A stretch of DNA of 64,000 nucleotides from Candidatus Enterococcus stercoripullorum (GTDB taxonomy: Bacteria; Bacillota; Bacilli; Lactobacillales; Enterococcaceae). Below, one piece after another: positions 1 through 10,603 of this stretch; within the stretch, counting starts at the first letter, position 1; every line of letters starts with the position of its first letter. The stretch is taken from positions 62,001 through 126,000 of the forward strand of contig DWVH01000022.1 in the NCBI GenBank assembly GCA_019120335.1, in the 5' to 3' direction. The translations under genes and the position numbers were made by a program. The notes beneath the pieces were generated by a model. That model made no database searches, was not told the DNA's origin, and saw only the letters and a program-made list of their open reading frames with translations.

Positions 1-948
1 TCTAAAATGAAATTAAATGAATATTTGTCTGTTTATCAATTACAAATATCAAATAGTGATAAGCAAAGACTAAAAAATAGTTATTTTGATGAAATCAGAT
101 TGAATTTCGGACAAAAGCAACTATCATTTATTAATCATGACGATCAGCAAGTGTTTAAATTTCATTTACAAATGGATTTAACCCAGATTGAAAACTATCT
201 TAAAAAGCATCAAAAACAATTTCAATTGCATGAAGGTGAATTTAAGATGGTTTCCGGACAAGTTTATAGTAAAGATCCTATCAAATTACAGTTATACTCT
301 TATATCTCAACGGATCAACCTTATACACTTTTTCGTGATGCATTCTTTTTAAATACACGTGATATCAAAGTGAATGATGATACAAATGATGCTTTGGTCT
401 TAAGTAATCATCAAGGCGATATACTGTCTATTTCATTGAATGATCAAATGGTGAATTTTCGTGCGAATCAAGTGGATTTTCATAATCAGAATATGTATAG
501 TGTAAGTGCGGATTATGTCTCTCGCTTAGGAACGAACCTAGGACAATTGCGTTTCTTTCAACGTGAAGATAAGAAGATTATTTATCGTGCGTTTGTCGAA
601 GGATATCCATTATTTAGAAAAGATGATAACGGAAAAATTGTAGTTTCCTTTAGTGATTTAGGTCAAGAAAATACTAGAAATATGGAGATTAGTGGGAATT
701 TAACTACATTACAAGTTCCAATTCCTTCTGATAAGACAAAAACACTGCCAGGTGCTTTAACCATTTGTGAAAAGTTGCAATCCTTAGGTATCAAAGTATT
801 ACCAGAAATGACGATTGGTTATTTGTGGGAGGAAATACAAGATACTGGAGTGGTGGATTTAACACCGACTTGGTTTGCTTATTATCAAAATCAATGGCTA
901 CCATACGATGAATTGGTACAAATTTTATCAAACGGGAAAGGGGCTTAA
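1..948 (+). CDS. walH: WalH/YycH, regulator of the WalRK two-component system (5' partial)
   Basis: This is the C-terminal part of a YycH-family protein, which in Firmicutes sits in the membrane with WalI and tunes the WalK kinase that controls cell-wall turnover. The reading frame is open to the window edge. The first ATG is at position 7, but the family is usually about 430-450 residues and only about 315 are seen, so the true start lies upstream. No membrane segment is visible in this part, as expected for the extracytoplasmic portion. It is followed after 3 bp by walI and then walJ, the conserved order downstream of walRK. Identification rests on family resemblance plus this gene order. 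Confidence 0.85.
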   Translation, partial: SKMKLNEYLSVYQLQISNSDKQRLKNSYFDEIRLNFGQKQLSFINHDDQQVFKFHLQMDLTQIENYLKKHQKQFQLHEGEFKMVSGQVYSKDPIKLQLYSYISTDQPYTLFRDAFFLNTRDIKVNDDTNDALVLSNHQGDILSISLNDQMVNFRANQVDFHNQNMYSVSADYVSRLGTNLGQLRFFQREDKKIIYRAFVEGYPLFRKDDNGKIVVSFSDLGQENTRNMEISGNLTTLQVPIPSDKTKTLPGALTICEKLQSLGIKVLPEMTIGYLWEEIQDTGVVDLTPTWFAYYQNQWLPYDELVQILSNGKGA

Positions 949-951
949 AAA

Positions 952-1812
952 ATGGATTTCAAACGAATAGAAGCAATTTTTCTGGTCGCTTTCCTTTGTT
1001 TAGATATTTTCCTGTTTTCGATTTATCGACAATCACAAAATGAGCAGACACCAATCAATAATTCCTCTACCATCAAAATTACGCAGCGTTTAAAAGAAGA
1101 TAAAATCAAGTATGAGGGCAAAATTTCATCTGAGCATACGGATGGTTATTATCTTAGTGCTACCCAGACAAATTTAAATACGGAATTGCAAAATATGAAA
1201 AAGGCAAAGAAATTAGAAAATGTCGATGTTTTGCGAAGTAGTGTGAAAGATAATTTACTTTCTTTAACCCCAGAAAAAGATTTATTCGTCAATAAAAAAG
1301 GACAGATTCCGACATTGGTTCGTGAAACATTAACAAATCAGAAAGAGATTATCCTCGGAAAAGATTATCGCTATCAAGACGAAATTCATCAACAAAGTGA
1401 TGGATATTTGGATGTTTATGCTTGTCAGAAATATGAAGGCATTCCAATAAATGATATTACTGCTCAAATTAAATTTACGTTAAAGAAAAATGATGAGAAT
1501 TATCGCCTTGAAAAGATTCAGCAAATGCATTTGAGCAATTTAACGGCTTTACGCGAAAAAATGCCGCTAGTCTCTGAGGAAGATGCTTTAACGACGCTTT
1601 ATATTAATAATAAATTGAGTAAAAATGATGAAATTTTATGGTCGAAATTAGCTTACACACTGGTACTACAAGTGAGAGGGAAAAATGTTTATGTACCTGC
1701 TTGGTTTGTGTCAATACGGCATGAAGACAAAAAAGAGCAAGTCGAAATAGTCAATGCTTTTCGTAATCGTATCATTACGAATGCTGCAGTTCGTAAAGTA
1801 GAAAATAAATAA
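952..1812 (+). CDS. walI: WalI/YycI, regulator of the WalRK two-component system
   Basis: The 286-residue protein has one N-terminal transmembrane segment (about residues 8-24, IFLVAFLCLDIFLFS) followed by a long polar extracytoplasmic domain, the architecture and length of YycI. In the family, YycH and YycI form a membrane complex with the WalK sensor kinase. The ATG start lies 3 bp after the walH stop and the run GGGAAAGGGG just upstream serves as ribosome binding site, so the two are translated together. The product identity is secure from order and topology. Whether the complex activates or represses WalK differs between genera and cannot be read here. Confidence 0.88.
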   Translation: MDFKRIEAIFLVAFLCLDIFLFSIYRQSQNEQTPINNSSTIKITQRLKEDKIKYEGKISSEHTDGYYLSATQTNLNTELQNMKKAKKLENVDVLRSSVKDNLLSLTPEKDLFVNKKGQIPTLVRETLTNQKEIILGKDYRYQDEIHQQSDGYLDVYACQKYEGIPINDITAQIKFTLKKNDENYRLEKIQQMHLSNLTALREKMPLVSEEDALTTLYINNKLSKNDEILWSKLAYTLVLQVRGKNVYVPAWFVSIRHEDKKEQVEIVNAFRNRIITNAAVRKVENK

Positions 1813-1854
1813 ATTTTACAGTATAATGACCTTAGATAAAAGAGGTGTGAACTT

Positions 1855-2661
1855 TTGGAAACAGGACAAGCTTTTGAAATTAGTATTTTAGCTAGTGGTT
1901 CGACAGGGAATAGCTTATATTTAGAGACGGCTGAAAAAAAGATTTTAGTCGATGCTGGTTTAAGTGGTAAAAAAATCGAATCCTTAATGCAGCAAGTCGG
2001 TAAAAATCCAGCAGACTTAGATGCTATTTTGGTGACGCATGAACATTCCGACCATATTCAAGGGGTAGGAGTCTTAGCACGGCGTTATGATTTAGAAGTC
2101 TACGCAAATGAACTAACTTGGAAAGCCATGGATAAACACTTGGGTAAAATTCCCGTTGAAAAGAAAAAAATCTTTGAAATGGGTAAAAAGATTACTTTTG
2201 GTGATATGGATATTGAAAGCTTTGGTGTATCACATGATGCCGCCGCGCCACAATTTTATCGTTTTTATAAGGATAATAAGTCTTTTGTCATGTTGACAGA
2301 TACTGGTTATTGCAGCGATTATATCCGAGGAGTCATCAAAGGGGCCGATGCTTATTTAATTGAAAGTAATCATGATTTAGAAATGTTACGAATGGGCGGT
2401 TACCCTTGGACTTTAAAGCAAAGAATCTTAGGAGATAAGGGCCATTTGTCTAATGAAGATGGCGCTTTAGTGATGACTGATGTTTTAACTGATAAAACCA
2501 AACGTGTCTATCTTGGTCATTTAAGTCGTGAAAATAATCTTGTTGAACTAGCCCATATGACAATGGAAGATACCTTAAAACGTTATGATTTTGGTGTGGG
2601 TGAGACTTTTGATATTTATGATACAAATCCAGATACAGCGTGTGAACCCTTTACATTATAG
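1855..2661 (+). CDS. walJ: WalJ/YycJ, MBL-fold metallohydrolase
   Basis: This is a 268-residue metallo-beta-lactamase-fold hydrolase. The metal-binding motif THEHSDH is at about residues 61-67, with further histidine and aspartate ligands in SFGVSHDA and LTDTGY and a late GHLSREN. YycJ homologs act as exonucleases linked to mismatch repair, or more loosely to cell-wall control. The start is TTG at 1855, preceded by AGAGGTG at a normal distance, and there is no better ATG. It closes the wal operon and is followed by a terminator. Function beyond metal-dependent phosphodiesterase is inference. Confidence 0.9.
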   Translation: METGQAFEISILASGSTGNSLYLETAEKKILVDAGLSGKKIESLMQQVGKNPADLDAILVTHEHSDHIQGVGVLARRYDLEVYANELTWKAMDKHLGKIPVEKKKIFEMGKKITFGDMDIESFGVSHDAAAPQFYRFYKDNKSFVMLTDTGYCSDYIRGVIKGADAYLIESNHDLEMLRMGGYPWTLKQRILGDKGHLSNEDGALVMTDVLTDKTKRVYLGHLSRENNLVELAHMTMEDTLKRYDFGVGETFDIYDTNPDTACEPFTL

Positions 2662-2666
2662 AGATA

Positions 2667-2718
2667 AAAGATGTTTGATTATCTTGAGGATTCAGATAGT
2701 CAAGCATCTTCTTTTTTT
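2667..2718 (+). terminator. Rho-independent terminator after walJ
   Basis: An arm beginning AGATGTTTGATTATC pairs, with G-U wobbles, with GATAGTCAAGCATCT and is followed by a run of T. It ends the walHIJ transcript before the groE promoter. Confidence 0.8.
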
Positions 2719-2737
2719 AGTTTTTTAGACAAAATAC

Positions 2738-2769
2738 TTGCAAATAGAGCGTAAAATGAGTAATATAAT
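2738..2769 (+). promoter_or_regulatory. groESL promoter
   Basis: TTGCAA at 2738 serves as the -35 box. An AT-rich -10 region TAATATAAT (2761-2769) follows at about 17 bp. The CIRCE operator lies immediately downstream, over the transcription start. Confidence 0.65.
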
Positions 2770-2777
2770 ACTTGTAG

Positions 2778-2804
2778 TTAGCACTCAAATGTTTAGAGTG
2801 CTAA
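2778..2804 (+). promoter_or_regulatory. CIRCE operator (HrcA binding site)
   Basis: The perfect inverted repeat TTAGCACTC-N9-GAGTGCTAA matches the CIRCE consensus exactly. It is the operator of the heat-shock repressor HrcA and lies between the promoter and the groES ribosome binding site. Known biology: HrcA represses groESL until denatured protein titrates GroEL. Confidence 0.97.
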
Positions 2805-2839
2805 TATCTAGATATTTATCTTTTTTGGAGGGATTCATT

Positions 2840-3124
2840 GTGTTAAGACCTTTAGGAAATCGTGTAATTATTGAAGTTGCACAAGAAGAAGAAAAAACAA
2901 TTGGCGGGATTGTATTAGCCTCTGCTGCCAAAGAAAAACCACAAACCGGTACAGTCATTGCTGTAGGAAGTGGCGAAGTATTAAAAGATGGTACAAAAGT
3001 TGAAGTTCCAGTAAAAGTTGGCGAAACGGTAATGTTTGAAAAATATGCTGGATCTGAAGTGAAATATGAAGGAAAAGAATATTTAATTGTTGCGGCTAAA
3101 GATATTATGGCCGTTGTAGAATAA
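2840..3124 (+). CDS. groES: Co-chaperonin GroES
   Basis: This 94-residue protein is the heptameric lid of the GroEL folding chamber. The N-terminus [12 protein letters not shown] and the mobile loop [10 protein letters not shown] are diagnostic. The start is GTG at 2840: TTGGAGGG sits 8-9 bp upstream and the protein then begins exactly where GroES family members begin. An in-frame extension further upstream would run through the CIRCE operator and is not real. groEL follows after 17 bp. Confidence 0.97.
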   Translation: MLRPLGNRVIIEVAQEEEKTIGGIVLASAAKEKPQTGTVIAVGSGEVLKDGTKVEVPVKVGETVMFEKYAGSEVKYEGKEYLIVAAKDIMAVVE

Positions 3125-3135
3125 GATTGAGGTGA

Positions 3136-4773
<1,638 letters not shown>

Positions 4774-4782
4774 AAATAGACG

Positions 4783-4812
4783 AAGAACCTTGATTTATCA
4801 AGGTTCTTTTTA
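4783..4812 (+). terminator. Terminator after groEL
   Basis: The hairpin AAGAACCTTGA-TTTA-TCAAGGTTC is followed by TTTTT. Confidence 0.92.
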
Positions 4813-4817
4813 TAAGT

Positions 4818-4863
4818 AAAAGTCATTCCTTCTACGAGATGATCATAGAAGGAATGACTTTAT
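4818..4863 (-). terminator. Terminator of the MerR/TipAS gene
   Basis: A long perfect stem (AAAGTCATTCCTTCTA with its complement, 11-nt loop) immediately follows the minus-strand stop codon. The T run is short (TTTTACTT). Confidence 0.65.
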
Positions 4864-5636
4864 TAATTTCCTGCGTAATATTGAATGATTTCAGCTAATA
4901 AATCAGTCGAAGGAGCAATCGTTTTTTCATCATAATACGCACGAAAACGCTCATCAGCTTGGTACATTTCAGCTAAATTTCGATGATAAGTATCATTATA
5001 ATAGGGGGCAACCGTTGTTAACCAGGTTTTATGAGCCTCAAAAGCCATTTGCGCTGTATCATTTGGTAGCTCTTGAGGATGTGAAAGTAAGTTGTCCAAA
5101 GCTTGAATTAACTTTTCTTCCGCTTGTTGCATGGTTTCAAATTGCTCTGGGGTTAAGTCTAACCATTTTTGATTACTTTTTTGAACGGCTTCTTCATCAT
5201 ATTTTTCCCGTATTTCTTGGCCGTATTTTTCTTCATTTTCAGCTAATTTTTGTTGTTTAAAGTAGTTGAATTTTTCTTGATCAGTCATAGTTATTTCTCC
5301 TTGGTATTCTTGTAAAGTTTTTGCTAATGCTTGGATTTGTTGCTCTAATGAAATTTTTTGTTGGATTAATTTCATTTGTTGTGATTGTAATGTTTGGTAA
5401 ATAGTAACCTTATCTTGTGCCATAATTGTTTGAATTTCAATTAAGCTAAGTCCAAACGATTTAAAGAATAGTATTTGTTGAAGACGGGTAACTTCCTCTG
5501 AGCCATAGATACGATAACCATTGGAGCGAATGGCTTTTGGTTTGAGTAAGTCAATTTCATCATAATAGTGTAAGGTTCGTTTACTCACACCGCTTAATTT
5601 AGCGAGTTGTTGGACTGTGTACTCCATTGTGCTCAT
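4863..5636 (-). CDS. MerR-family transcriptional regulator with TipAS drug-recognition domain
   Basis: The 257-residue protein starts with a MerR winged helix-turn-helix (VQQLAKLSGVSKRTLHYYDEIDLLKP, about residues 8-33, continuing to YRIYGSEEVTRLQQI). A coiled-coil dimerisation helix follows (about 80-110), then a C-terminal TipAS-type domain rich in Trp, Tyr and Phe (about 135-257). TipAS domains bind thiopeptides or other hydrophobic compounds, and MerR regulators activate promoters with an over-long spacer. The minus-strand promoter in front of the gene has that design, so autoregulation is likely. It is divergent from a CPBP membrane protease that may be a second target. The inducing ligand is unknown. 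Confidence 0.85.
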   Translation of the reverse strand: MSTMEYTVQQLAKLSGVSKRTLHYYDEIDLLKPKAIRSNGYRIYGSEEVTRLQQILFFKSFGLSLIEIQTIMAQDKVTIYQTLQSQQMKLIQQKISLEQQIQALAKTLQEYQGEITMTDQEKFNYFKQQKLAENEEKYGQEIREKYDEEAVQKSNQKWLDLTPEQFETMQQAEEKLIQALDNLLSHPQELPNDTAQMAFEAHKTWLTTVAPYYNDTYHRNLAEMYQADERFRAYYDEKTIAPSTDLLAEIIQYYAGN

Positions 5637-5661
5637 CCTTTCTCGTCTTAATTACAGTTCT

Positions 5662-5692
5662 ATCATAAGCAATGACGTTACGGTAGAGTCAA
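5662..5692 (-). promoter_or_regulatory. MerR-type promoter with 19-bp spacer and operator dyad
   Basis: On the minus strand TTGACT and TATGAT are separated by exactly 19 bp, the long spacing typical of MerR-activated promoters. The spacer region contains a dyad TGAC-N11-GTCA, so the regulator would bind between the boxes and activate its own gene. Confidence 0.7.
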
Positions 5693-5826
5693 GTGTTTTT
5701 TATCAATTTAACTTTATTTTTTTTCGTTCTTTTGAGAATTTACCTGATAGGTTTTCCGACCATAGACCTATTTAATATTTTATAATTTATGTTACAGTCA
5801 ATATATCAATATATGGAGGTGCATGT

Positions 5827-6699
5827 ATGCAAAATATTCATTATTTTAAAGAGAATCCGCCGAAATCCTGGTGGCGTCCGATTGTAGCGACATTCTTGGT
5901 TTTTGCCCTTTGTGGTGGTGTAGGATCTATTCCAATATCCATCTTGATTTCTATTTTTACGAAGGAATCCTTATCGCAAGTTACCGAAAACAGTATCAGT
6001 GGGGAATTAGGTTCTTTATTTGGCTTTGGTTTTGCACTTATTGGCATTATCTATTGGAATAAACGTATGAATAAGCGCCCAATAGCATCTTTAGGCTTTA
6101 CCCAAGAAAATGTGTTCAGTCAATATGCTTTGGGATTTCTAATTGGTGCCAGTTCACTAGCCTTTTTAGCAGTAGTAGCGATGTTTCTAGGGAGCATTCA
6201 CTTTAAGCTAAATTCGCATATGAACTTTGGCTTAATTATATTATTGTTACTTGGGTTTATCATTCAAGGTTTAACCGAGGAAGTATTATGCCGTGGTTAT
6301 TTACAAGGTAGTTTAAGCGCATTGATGGATGAAAAGTGGGCAATTATCATTAGTGCGGTCTTTTTTGCAGTATTACATGGCGCAAATCCTGGCATTCAAG
6401 TATTACCATTGATCAATTTATTTATTTTCGGCTTGGTCTTTAGCTTATTATATGCGTATAGCGAAAATATTTTATTTGTAGGTGCTGCTCATAGTGCTTG
6501 GAATTTTTTCCAAGGTCCATTTTTCGGGGTACAAGTAAGTGGGACGGAATCCATAACTTCAGTATTAAAAGCAAGTATTCCGCAAGCAAACTTCATTAAT
6601 GGTGGTTCTTTTGGAATCGAAGGTAGCATATTAACAACAGTATTTGGCATTTTTTGCTGTGTATTATTATCTCAACTCATATTAAAGAAAAGAAAATAA
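5827..6699 (+). CDS. CPBP-family intramembrane glutamic endopeptidase
   Basis: This 290-residue polytopic protein (about 8 hydrophobic segments) carries the CPBP/Abi signature: motif 1 TEEVLCRGYLQG (about residues 150-161), motif 2 FFAVLHGANPG and motif 3 GAAHSAWNF. The family includes CAAX-like proteases and bacteriocin self-immunity proteins. The paired glutamates and the two histidines needed for catalysis are present. It is transcribed away from the TipAS-type regulator, which hints at a role in a response to a small molecule or peptide. The ribosome binding site TGGAGG precedes the ATG. The substrate is unknown. Confidence 0.88.
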   Translation: MQNIHYFKENPPKSWWRPIVATFLVFALCGGVGSIPISILISIFTKESLSQVTENSISGELGSLFGFGFALIGIIYWNKRMNKRPIASLGFTQENVFSQYALGFLIGASSLAFLAVVAMFLGSIHFKLNSHMNFGLIILLLLGFIIQGLTEEVLCRGYLQGSLSALMDEKWAIIISAVFFAVLHGANPGIQVLPLINLFIFGLVFSLLYAYSENILFVGAAHSAWNFFQGPFFGVQVSGTESITSVLKASIPQANFINGGSFGIEGSILTTVFGIFCCVLLSQLILKKRK

Positions 6700-6705
6700 G
6701 TTTTT

Positions 6706-6742
6706 AAGCCAATGATACTCAAATTTGAGGCGTTGGCTTTTT
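6706..6742 (+). terminator. Terminator after CPBP protease gene
   Basis: AAGCCAA pairs with TTGGCTT across an inner ACTCAAATTTGAG stem and is followed by TTTTTA. Confidence 0.8.
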
Positions 6743-6758
6743 ATTGTATAGACAGATG

Positions 6759-6767
6759 TGGTATAAT
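6759..6767 (+). promoter_or_regulatory. Extended -10 promoter of pncB-nadE
   Basis: TGGTATAAT is a TGN-extended -10 box 66 bp upstream of the pncB start. No good -35 box is seen, which is tolerated by extended -10 promoters. Confidence 0.6.
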
Positions 6768-6832
6768 GAAAAACAAATAAAATTTTATGTAATCATTGTC
6801 TGATGATTCCGATATTGAAAGGAATGTATACT

Positions 6833-8308
6833 ATGCAGAAGTTATATCCAGATGATAGTTTAACCTTGCATACCGACATGTATCAAATTAATATGATGCA
6901 AACTTACTTTGAACTTGGTCGCCATAATTTAAATGTTGTTTTTGAATGTTATTTTAGAGATATGCCATTTAAGCATGGTTATGCTATTTTTGCTGGTCTT
7001 GAAAGAATTATTGATTATTTGAGCAATTTGACTTTTAGCGATTCTGATATCGAATATTTACGTAATGAATACAATTACTCAGAAGAATTTTTAGATTATT
7101 TAGCAAATTTCAAGTTTACTTGTACGGTGCGTTCAGCTTTAGAGGGCGATTTGGTCTTTAATAATGAGCCGATTTTACAAATTGAAGGTCCATTAGCACA
7201 GGCTCAACTCGTCGAAACAGCTTTGTTAAATATTGTTAACTTCCAAACATTAATTGCAACTAAAGCGGCTCGCATTAAATCGGTTATCGGTCAAGATCCA
7301 TTATTAGAATTTGGAACACGTCGCGCACAAGATTTGGATGCAGCGATTTGGGGAACACGTGCAGCTTACATTGGGGGTGCAGATGCTACAAGTAATGTCC
7401 GCGCTGGTAAAATTTTTGGAATCCCAGCTAGTGGGACTCATGCGCATGCGTTAGTGCAATCTTATGGTAATGATTATGATGCTTTTATGGCATATGCAAA
7501 AACACATAAAGATTGTGTCTTTTTGGTTGATACGTATGATACATTGCGTTTAGGTGTACCTAGTGCGATTCGAGTGGCAAAAGAATTAGGAGATAAGATT
7601 AATTTCTTAGGTGTGCGAATTGATAGTGGCGATATGGCCTATATTTCAAAACGTGTCCGCGAACAATTAGATGAAGCCGGTTTTCCTAATGCCAAAATTT
7701 ATGCTTCAAATGATTTAGATGAAAGTACGATTTTAAGCTTGAAGATGCAAAAAGCAAAAATTGATGTTTGGGGAGTCGGTACGAAATTAATCACTGCGTA
7801 TGACCAGCCTTCATTAGGGGCTGTCTATAAGATGGTTTCAATTGAAAATGAAGAGGGAGAAATGGTAGATACGATTAAGCTTTCAAGCAATGCGGAAAAA
7901 GTAACTACGCCAGGTAAGAAACAAGTTTGGCGCATCACTCGTAATTCTGATGGTAAGTCACAAGGGGATTATATTACACTTTGGGATGAAGATCCACGCA
8001 AAGAAGATGAAATCTTTATGTTCCACCCAGTGCATACTTTCATTAATAAGACGGTGACTGATTTTACCGCGCGACCATTATTACAAGATATTTTTGTTGA
8101 TGGCAAGCTTGTTTATCAAAAACCAAACTTAGAAGAAATTAAACATTATGCCCAACAAAACTTAGATTCATTATGGGAAGAATATAAACGTGATTTAAAT
8201 CCGCAAAAATATCCTGTAGACCTTTCTACGGATTGTTGGAACCATAAGATGAATTTATTAGATAAGGTTAGAAAAGCAACTTTTGAGCAACATAATTTGA
8301 TGAAATAA
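6833..8308 (+). CDS. pncB: Nicotinate phosphoribosyltransferase
   Basis: This enzyme joins nicotinate to PRPP (with ATP) to give nicotinate mononucleotide, the entry step of the Preiss-Handler NAD salvage route. The start is ATG 6833 ([10 protein letters not shown]...), giving 491 residues, the usual family length. GAAAGGA lies 10 bp upstream, whereas an in-frame ATG 30 bp earlier has no ribosome binding site. Motifs seen: [14 protein letters not shown] near the N-terminus, the FGTRRAQ block, and [11 protein letters not shown] (catalytic-loop region). nadE follows after 13 bp, so both act in one operon that converts nicotinate to NAD. Confidence 0.96.
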   Translation: MQKLYPDDSLTLHTDMYQINMMQTYFELGRHNLNVVFECYFRDMPFKHGYAIFAGLERIIDYLSNLTFSDSDIEYLRNEYNYSEEFLDYLANFKFTCTVRSALEGDLVFNNEPILQIEGPLAQAQLVETALLNIVNFQTLIATKAARIKSVIGQDPLLEFGTRRAQDLDAAIWGTRAAYIGGADATSNVRAGKIFGIPASGTHAHALVQSYGNDYDAFMAYAKTHKDCVFLVDTYDTLRLGVPSAIRVAKELGDKINFLGVRIDSGDMAYISKRVREQLDEAGFPNAKIYASNDLDESTILSLKMQKAKIDVWGVGTKLITAYDQPSLGAVYKMVSIENEEGEMVDTIKLSSNAEKVTTPGKKQVWRITRNSDGKSQGDYITLWDEDPRKEDEIFMFHPVHTFINKTVTDFTARPLLQDIFVDGKLVYQKPNLEEIKHYAQQNLDSLWEEYKRDLNPQKYPVDLSTDCWNHKMNLLDKVRKATFEQHNLMK

Positions 8309-8321
8309 AAGGAATGATTCG

Positions 8322-9146
8322 ATGAGTTTACAAGAAAAAATTATTCAAGCTTTAGGTGTGCAACCAACAATTAATCCAGAAGAAGAAGTAAGAAAAAGTG
8401 TGGAATTTTTAAAAGACTATATGAAGAAACACCCATTTTTAAAAACCTATGTCTTAGGAATTAGTGGGGGACAAGATTCGTCACTAGCTGGACGTTTAGC
8501 ACAATTAGCCATGGAAGAACTTAGAGTGGAATTGAATGATGACGCTTATCAATTTATTGCTGTTCGTTTACCCTATGGCAATCAAGCGGATGAAGAGGAT
8601 GCAAATCGGGCATTAAAATTTATTCAGGCGGACCGTGTATATACTGTAAATATTAAAGCGCCAGTTGATGGGCAAGTAGCGGCCTTAGAAGAAGCTGGTG
8701 TGACAGTTAGTGACTTCAATAAAGGAAATATGAAGGCGCGTCAACGGATGATTACGCAATATGTGATTGCTGGAGAAAATAAAGGTGCAGTCATTGGCAC
8801 CGATCATGCGGCAGAAAATATTACAGGCTTCTTTACAAAATTTGGCGATGGGGGCGCTGATATTTTACCGATTTTTAGATTAAATAAACGTCAAGGGAAG
8901 CAACTACTCGCTTATTTAGGTGCTGAACCGGCCATCTATGAAAAAGTGCCAACTGCTGATTTAGAAGATGATAAACCATTAATTGCAGATGAAGTAGCTT
9001 TAGGCGTGACTTATGATGAAATTGACGATTATCTTGAAGGTAAATCTGTCAGTGAAAAAGCTCGTACCACTATTGAAAATTGGTGGCATAAGACTGAACA
9101 TAAACGTCATTTACCAATTACTATTTTTGATGATTTTTGGAAATAG
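8322..9146 (+). CDS. nadE: NH3-dependent NAD(+) synthetase
   Basis: This 274-residue amidating enzyme carries out the last step of NAD synthesis, converting nicotinate adenine dinucleotide to NAD with ATP and ammonia. The PP-loop [19 protein letters not shown] (about residues 46-64) and the [25 protein letters not shown] block are diagnostic. There is no glutaminase domain, so ammonia is the nitrogen donor. It is transcribed with pncB and followed by a bidirectional terminator shared with the convergent LysR gene. Confidence 0.97.
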   Translation: MSLQEKIIQALGVQPTINPEEEVRKSVEFLKDYMKKHPFLKTYVLGISGGQDSSLAGRLAQLAMEELRVELNDDAYQFIAVRLPYGNQADEEDANRALKFIQADRVYTVNIKAPVDGQVAALEEAGVTVSDFNKGNMKARQRMITQYVIAGENKGAVIGTDHAAENITGFFTKFGDGGADILPIFRLNKRQGKQLLAYLGAEPAIYEKVPTADLEDDKPLIADEVALGVTYDEIDDYLEGKSVSEKARTTIENWWHKTEHKRHLPITIFDDFWK

Positions 9147-9163
9147 GCGATTAATAGAAATGC

Positions 9164-9209
9164 AAAAAAACCACAACTTTCGACTGTTAAAGTTGTGTGT
9201 TTTTTTTTA
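9164..9209. terminator. Bidirectional terminator between nadE and the LysR gene
   Basis: CACAACTTT-N8-AAAGTTGTG is flanked by a run of A on the left and a run of T on the right, so it works for both convergent transcripts. Confidence 0.9.
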
Positions 9210-10028
9210 GAATAGTTTTTCAGCTAATAGTTGTAATTTTTGATTAATGGCAACGATATTTTCGCGCAAATTATCTTTACGAACGATGGAATAAAAATGT
9301 CGTTTATTATCTTTAGGTAGCTGGCTAAAATGAATTGAAGGATCTAAAGTACATCGTGGCACAATCGACTGTCCTACACCATTTTTTAACATAGAACCAA
9401 TCATTTCATCGGTATCGATTTCAATGATTTTAGGCTCGATTGGATGATTTTGTAGATAATGTTGATTTAATTGACGTAAAGATAAATCATCATTCCCTAA
9501 TAACCAATATTCACTACTTAAATCTCCGGCTAAAACAAGTTCATCCATTGCCAAAGTTGTTTTGTTAAATTCTTTGTGGTGATCTACTTGCTCGATTAAG
9601 CCAATATCGATTTTGCTATTTTCAAGCCATTCTGCAATTTCATCACTGGTTGAAACCTTAAAGACAAAATCCACTCTTGGAAAAGCAGTAAGTAAGTGGC
9701 TCACTAGCTTAGGCAAATAATAAACGGCACAAAAATGTGAACTGGCAATGACACAGGTTTCACGTAGATTTTTTTGTTGACTGACTTTTTTTACGGAATG
9801 ATCCCACTCATTTAAGATTTTCAAAATTTTAGGATACATATAATCAGCCTCAGCCGTGGGAAGAATTTCTTGTTTGCCATTGCGGATAAATAATGGAACG
9901 GTCAACATTTCTTCCAATTTCTTGATTTGTGCAGATACAGTAGGTTGGGATAAGAACAATGAATCTGCCGAGCGTGTAAAATTATGTGTTTCGTAAACAG
10001 AGATAAACGTTCGAAGTAGTTGAAACAA
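9207..10028 (-). CDS. LysR-family transcriptional regulator
   Basis: The 273-residue protein has an N-terminal winged helix-turn-helix (FQLLRTFISVYETHNFTRSADSLFLSQPTVSAQIKKLEEML, residues 2-42) and a periplasmic-binding-like effector domain starting near residue 85 (CVIASSHFCAVYYLPKLVSHLL). The start is TTG at 10028, with GGGAGG upstream. Its neighbour nrdI is 27 bp upstream on the same strand, so they may be co-transcribed. Nothing here identifies the effector or target genes. Naming a specific family member would be a guess. Confidence 0.88.
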   Translation of the reverse strand: MFQLLRTFISVYETHNFTRSADSLFLSQPTVSAQIKKLEEMLTVPLFIRNGKQEILPTAEADYMYPKILKILNEWDHSVKKVSQQKNLRETCVIASSHFCAVYYLPKLVSHLLTAFPRVDFVFKVSTSDEIAEWLENSKIDIGLIEQVDHHKEFNKTTLAMDELVLAGDLSSEYWLLGNDDLSLRQLNQHYLQNHPIEPKIIEIDTDEMIGSMLKNGVGQSIVPRCTLDPSIHFSQLPKDNKRHFYSIVRKDNLRENIVAINQKLQLLAEKLF

Positions 10029-10055
10029 AATTTGGCCTCCCTTTATTTATTTCAA

Positions 10056-10514
10056 TTAATCTTTGAAATGAACTAATTTTTCATAGATATTTTGGACATC
10101 TTGAGTTGTTCCACGAAGTTCAAAATCAGCGATAAACGGAACTTTGAATTCTTCAGCATATTGTTTAGCTGTTAAGCAATATTGATGATTAAAGTTGCGA
10201 TTTCCACTGCCAATGACGCCTAAACATTTTTTCGCATTTTCACCAAAACGGATATATTCTCTAAAAGGCTCTGTCAGAATTTCCACATCGCCATTATCTA
10301 CGCCGTTTCCGCCCTCTAAATAGGTTGGTACGAAGGCGAAAAAGTCACTTGTTTCATTTTCAGGAATCGTTTGTAAATGCACTTCTTTGGCTTGAATTAA
10401 AGGATAGTTTTCGTCTAACCCGTGTTGCGCTTTTGCAAATTCAACTAATTTTTGGATAAAGGCACGCGTATTGCCTGAAATTGAGATAAAACGTACATCT
10501 ATTGTCATTTTCAT
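10056..10514 (-). CDS. nrdI: NrdI-like flavodoxin
   Basis: This 152-residue flavodoxin-like protein has the FMN phosphate loop FISISGNTRAFIQKL (about residues 9-23) and the NrdI block GVIGSGNRNFNHQYCLTAKQYAEEF. NrdI supplies the oxidant that assembles the dimanganese-tyrosyl cofactor of class Ib ribonucleotide reductase. No nrdE, nrdF or nrdH is adjacent, so this copy stands alone and its partner must be elsewhere. The ATG at 10514 is preceded by GGAGGT. Confidence 0.88.
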   Translation of the reverse strand: MKMTIDVRFISISGNTRAFIQKLVEFAKAQHGLDENYPLIQAKEVHLQTIPENETSDFFAFVPTYLEGGNGVDNGDVEILTEPFREYIRFGENAKKCLGVIGSGNRNFNHQYCLTAKQYAEEFKVPFIADFELRGTTQDVQNIYEKLVHFKD

Positions 10515-10556
10515 ACCTCCAACCTATATTATAACATCAATGTCAAATCAACGCAC

Positions 10557-10598
10557 AAAAAAAACCTTGAAGAATTGAAAAAATATCTTCAAGGTTTG
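10557..10598 (-). terminator. Terminator after the LURP-one gene
   Basis: On the minus strand AAACCTTGAAGA pairs with TCTTCAAGGTTT and is followed by a run of T. Confidence 0.88.
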
Positions 10599-10603
10599 CT
10601 TGA

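Noticed and set aside
2738..2839. N-terminal extension of GroES from an upstream start
   Set aside because: It would translate through the promoter and the CIRCE operator. GTG 2840 has the ribosome binding site and gives the normal protein start.
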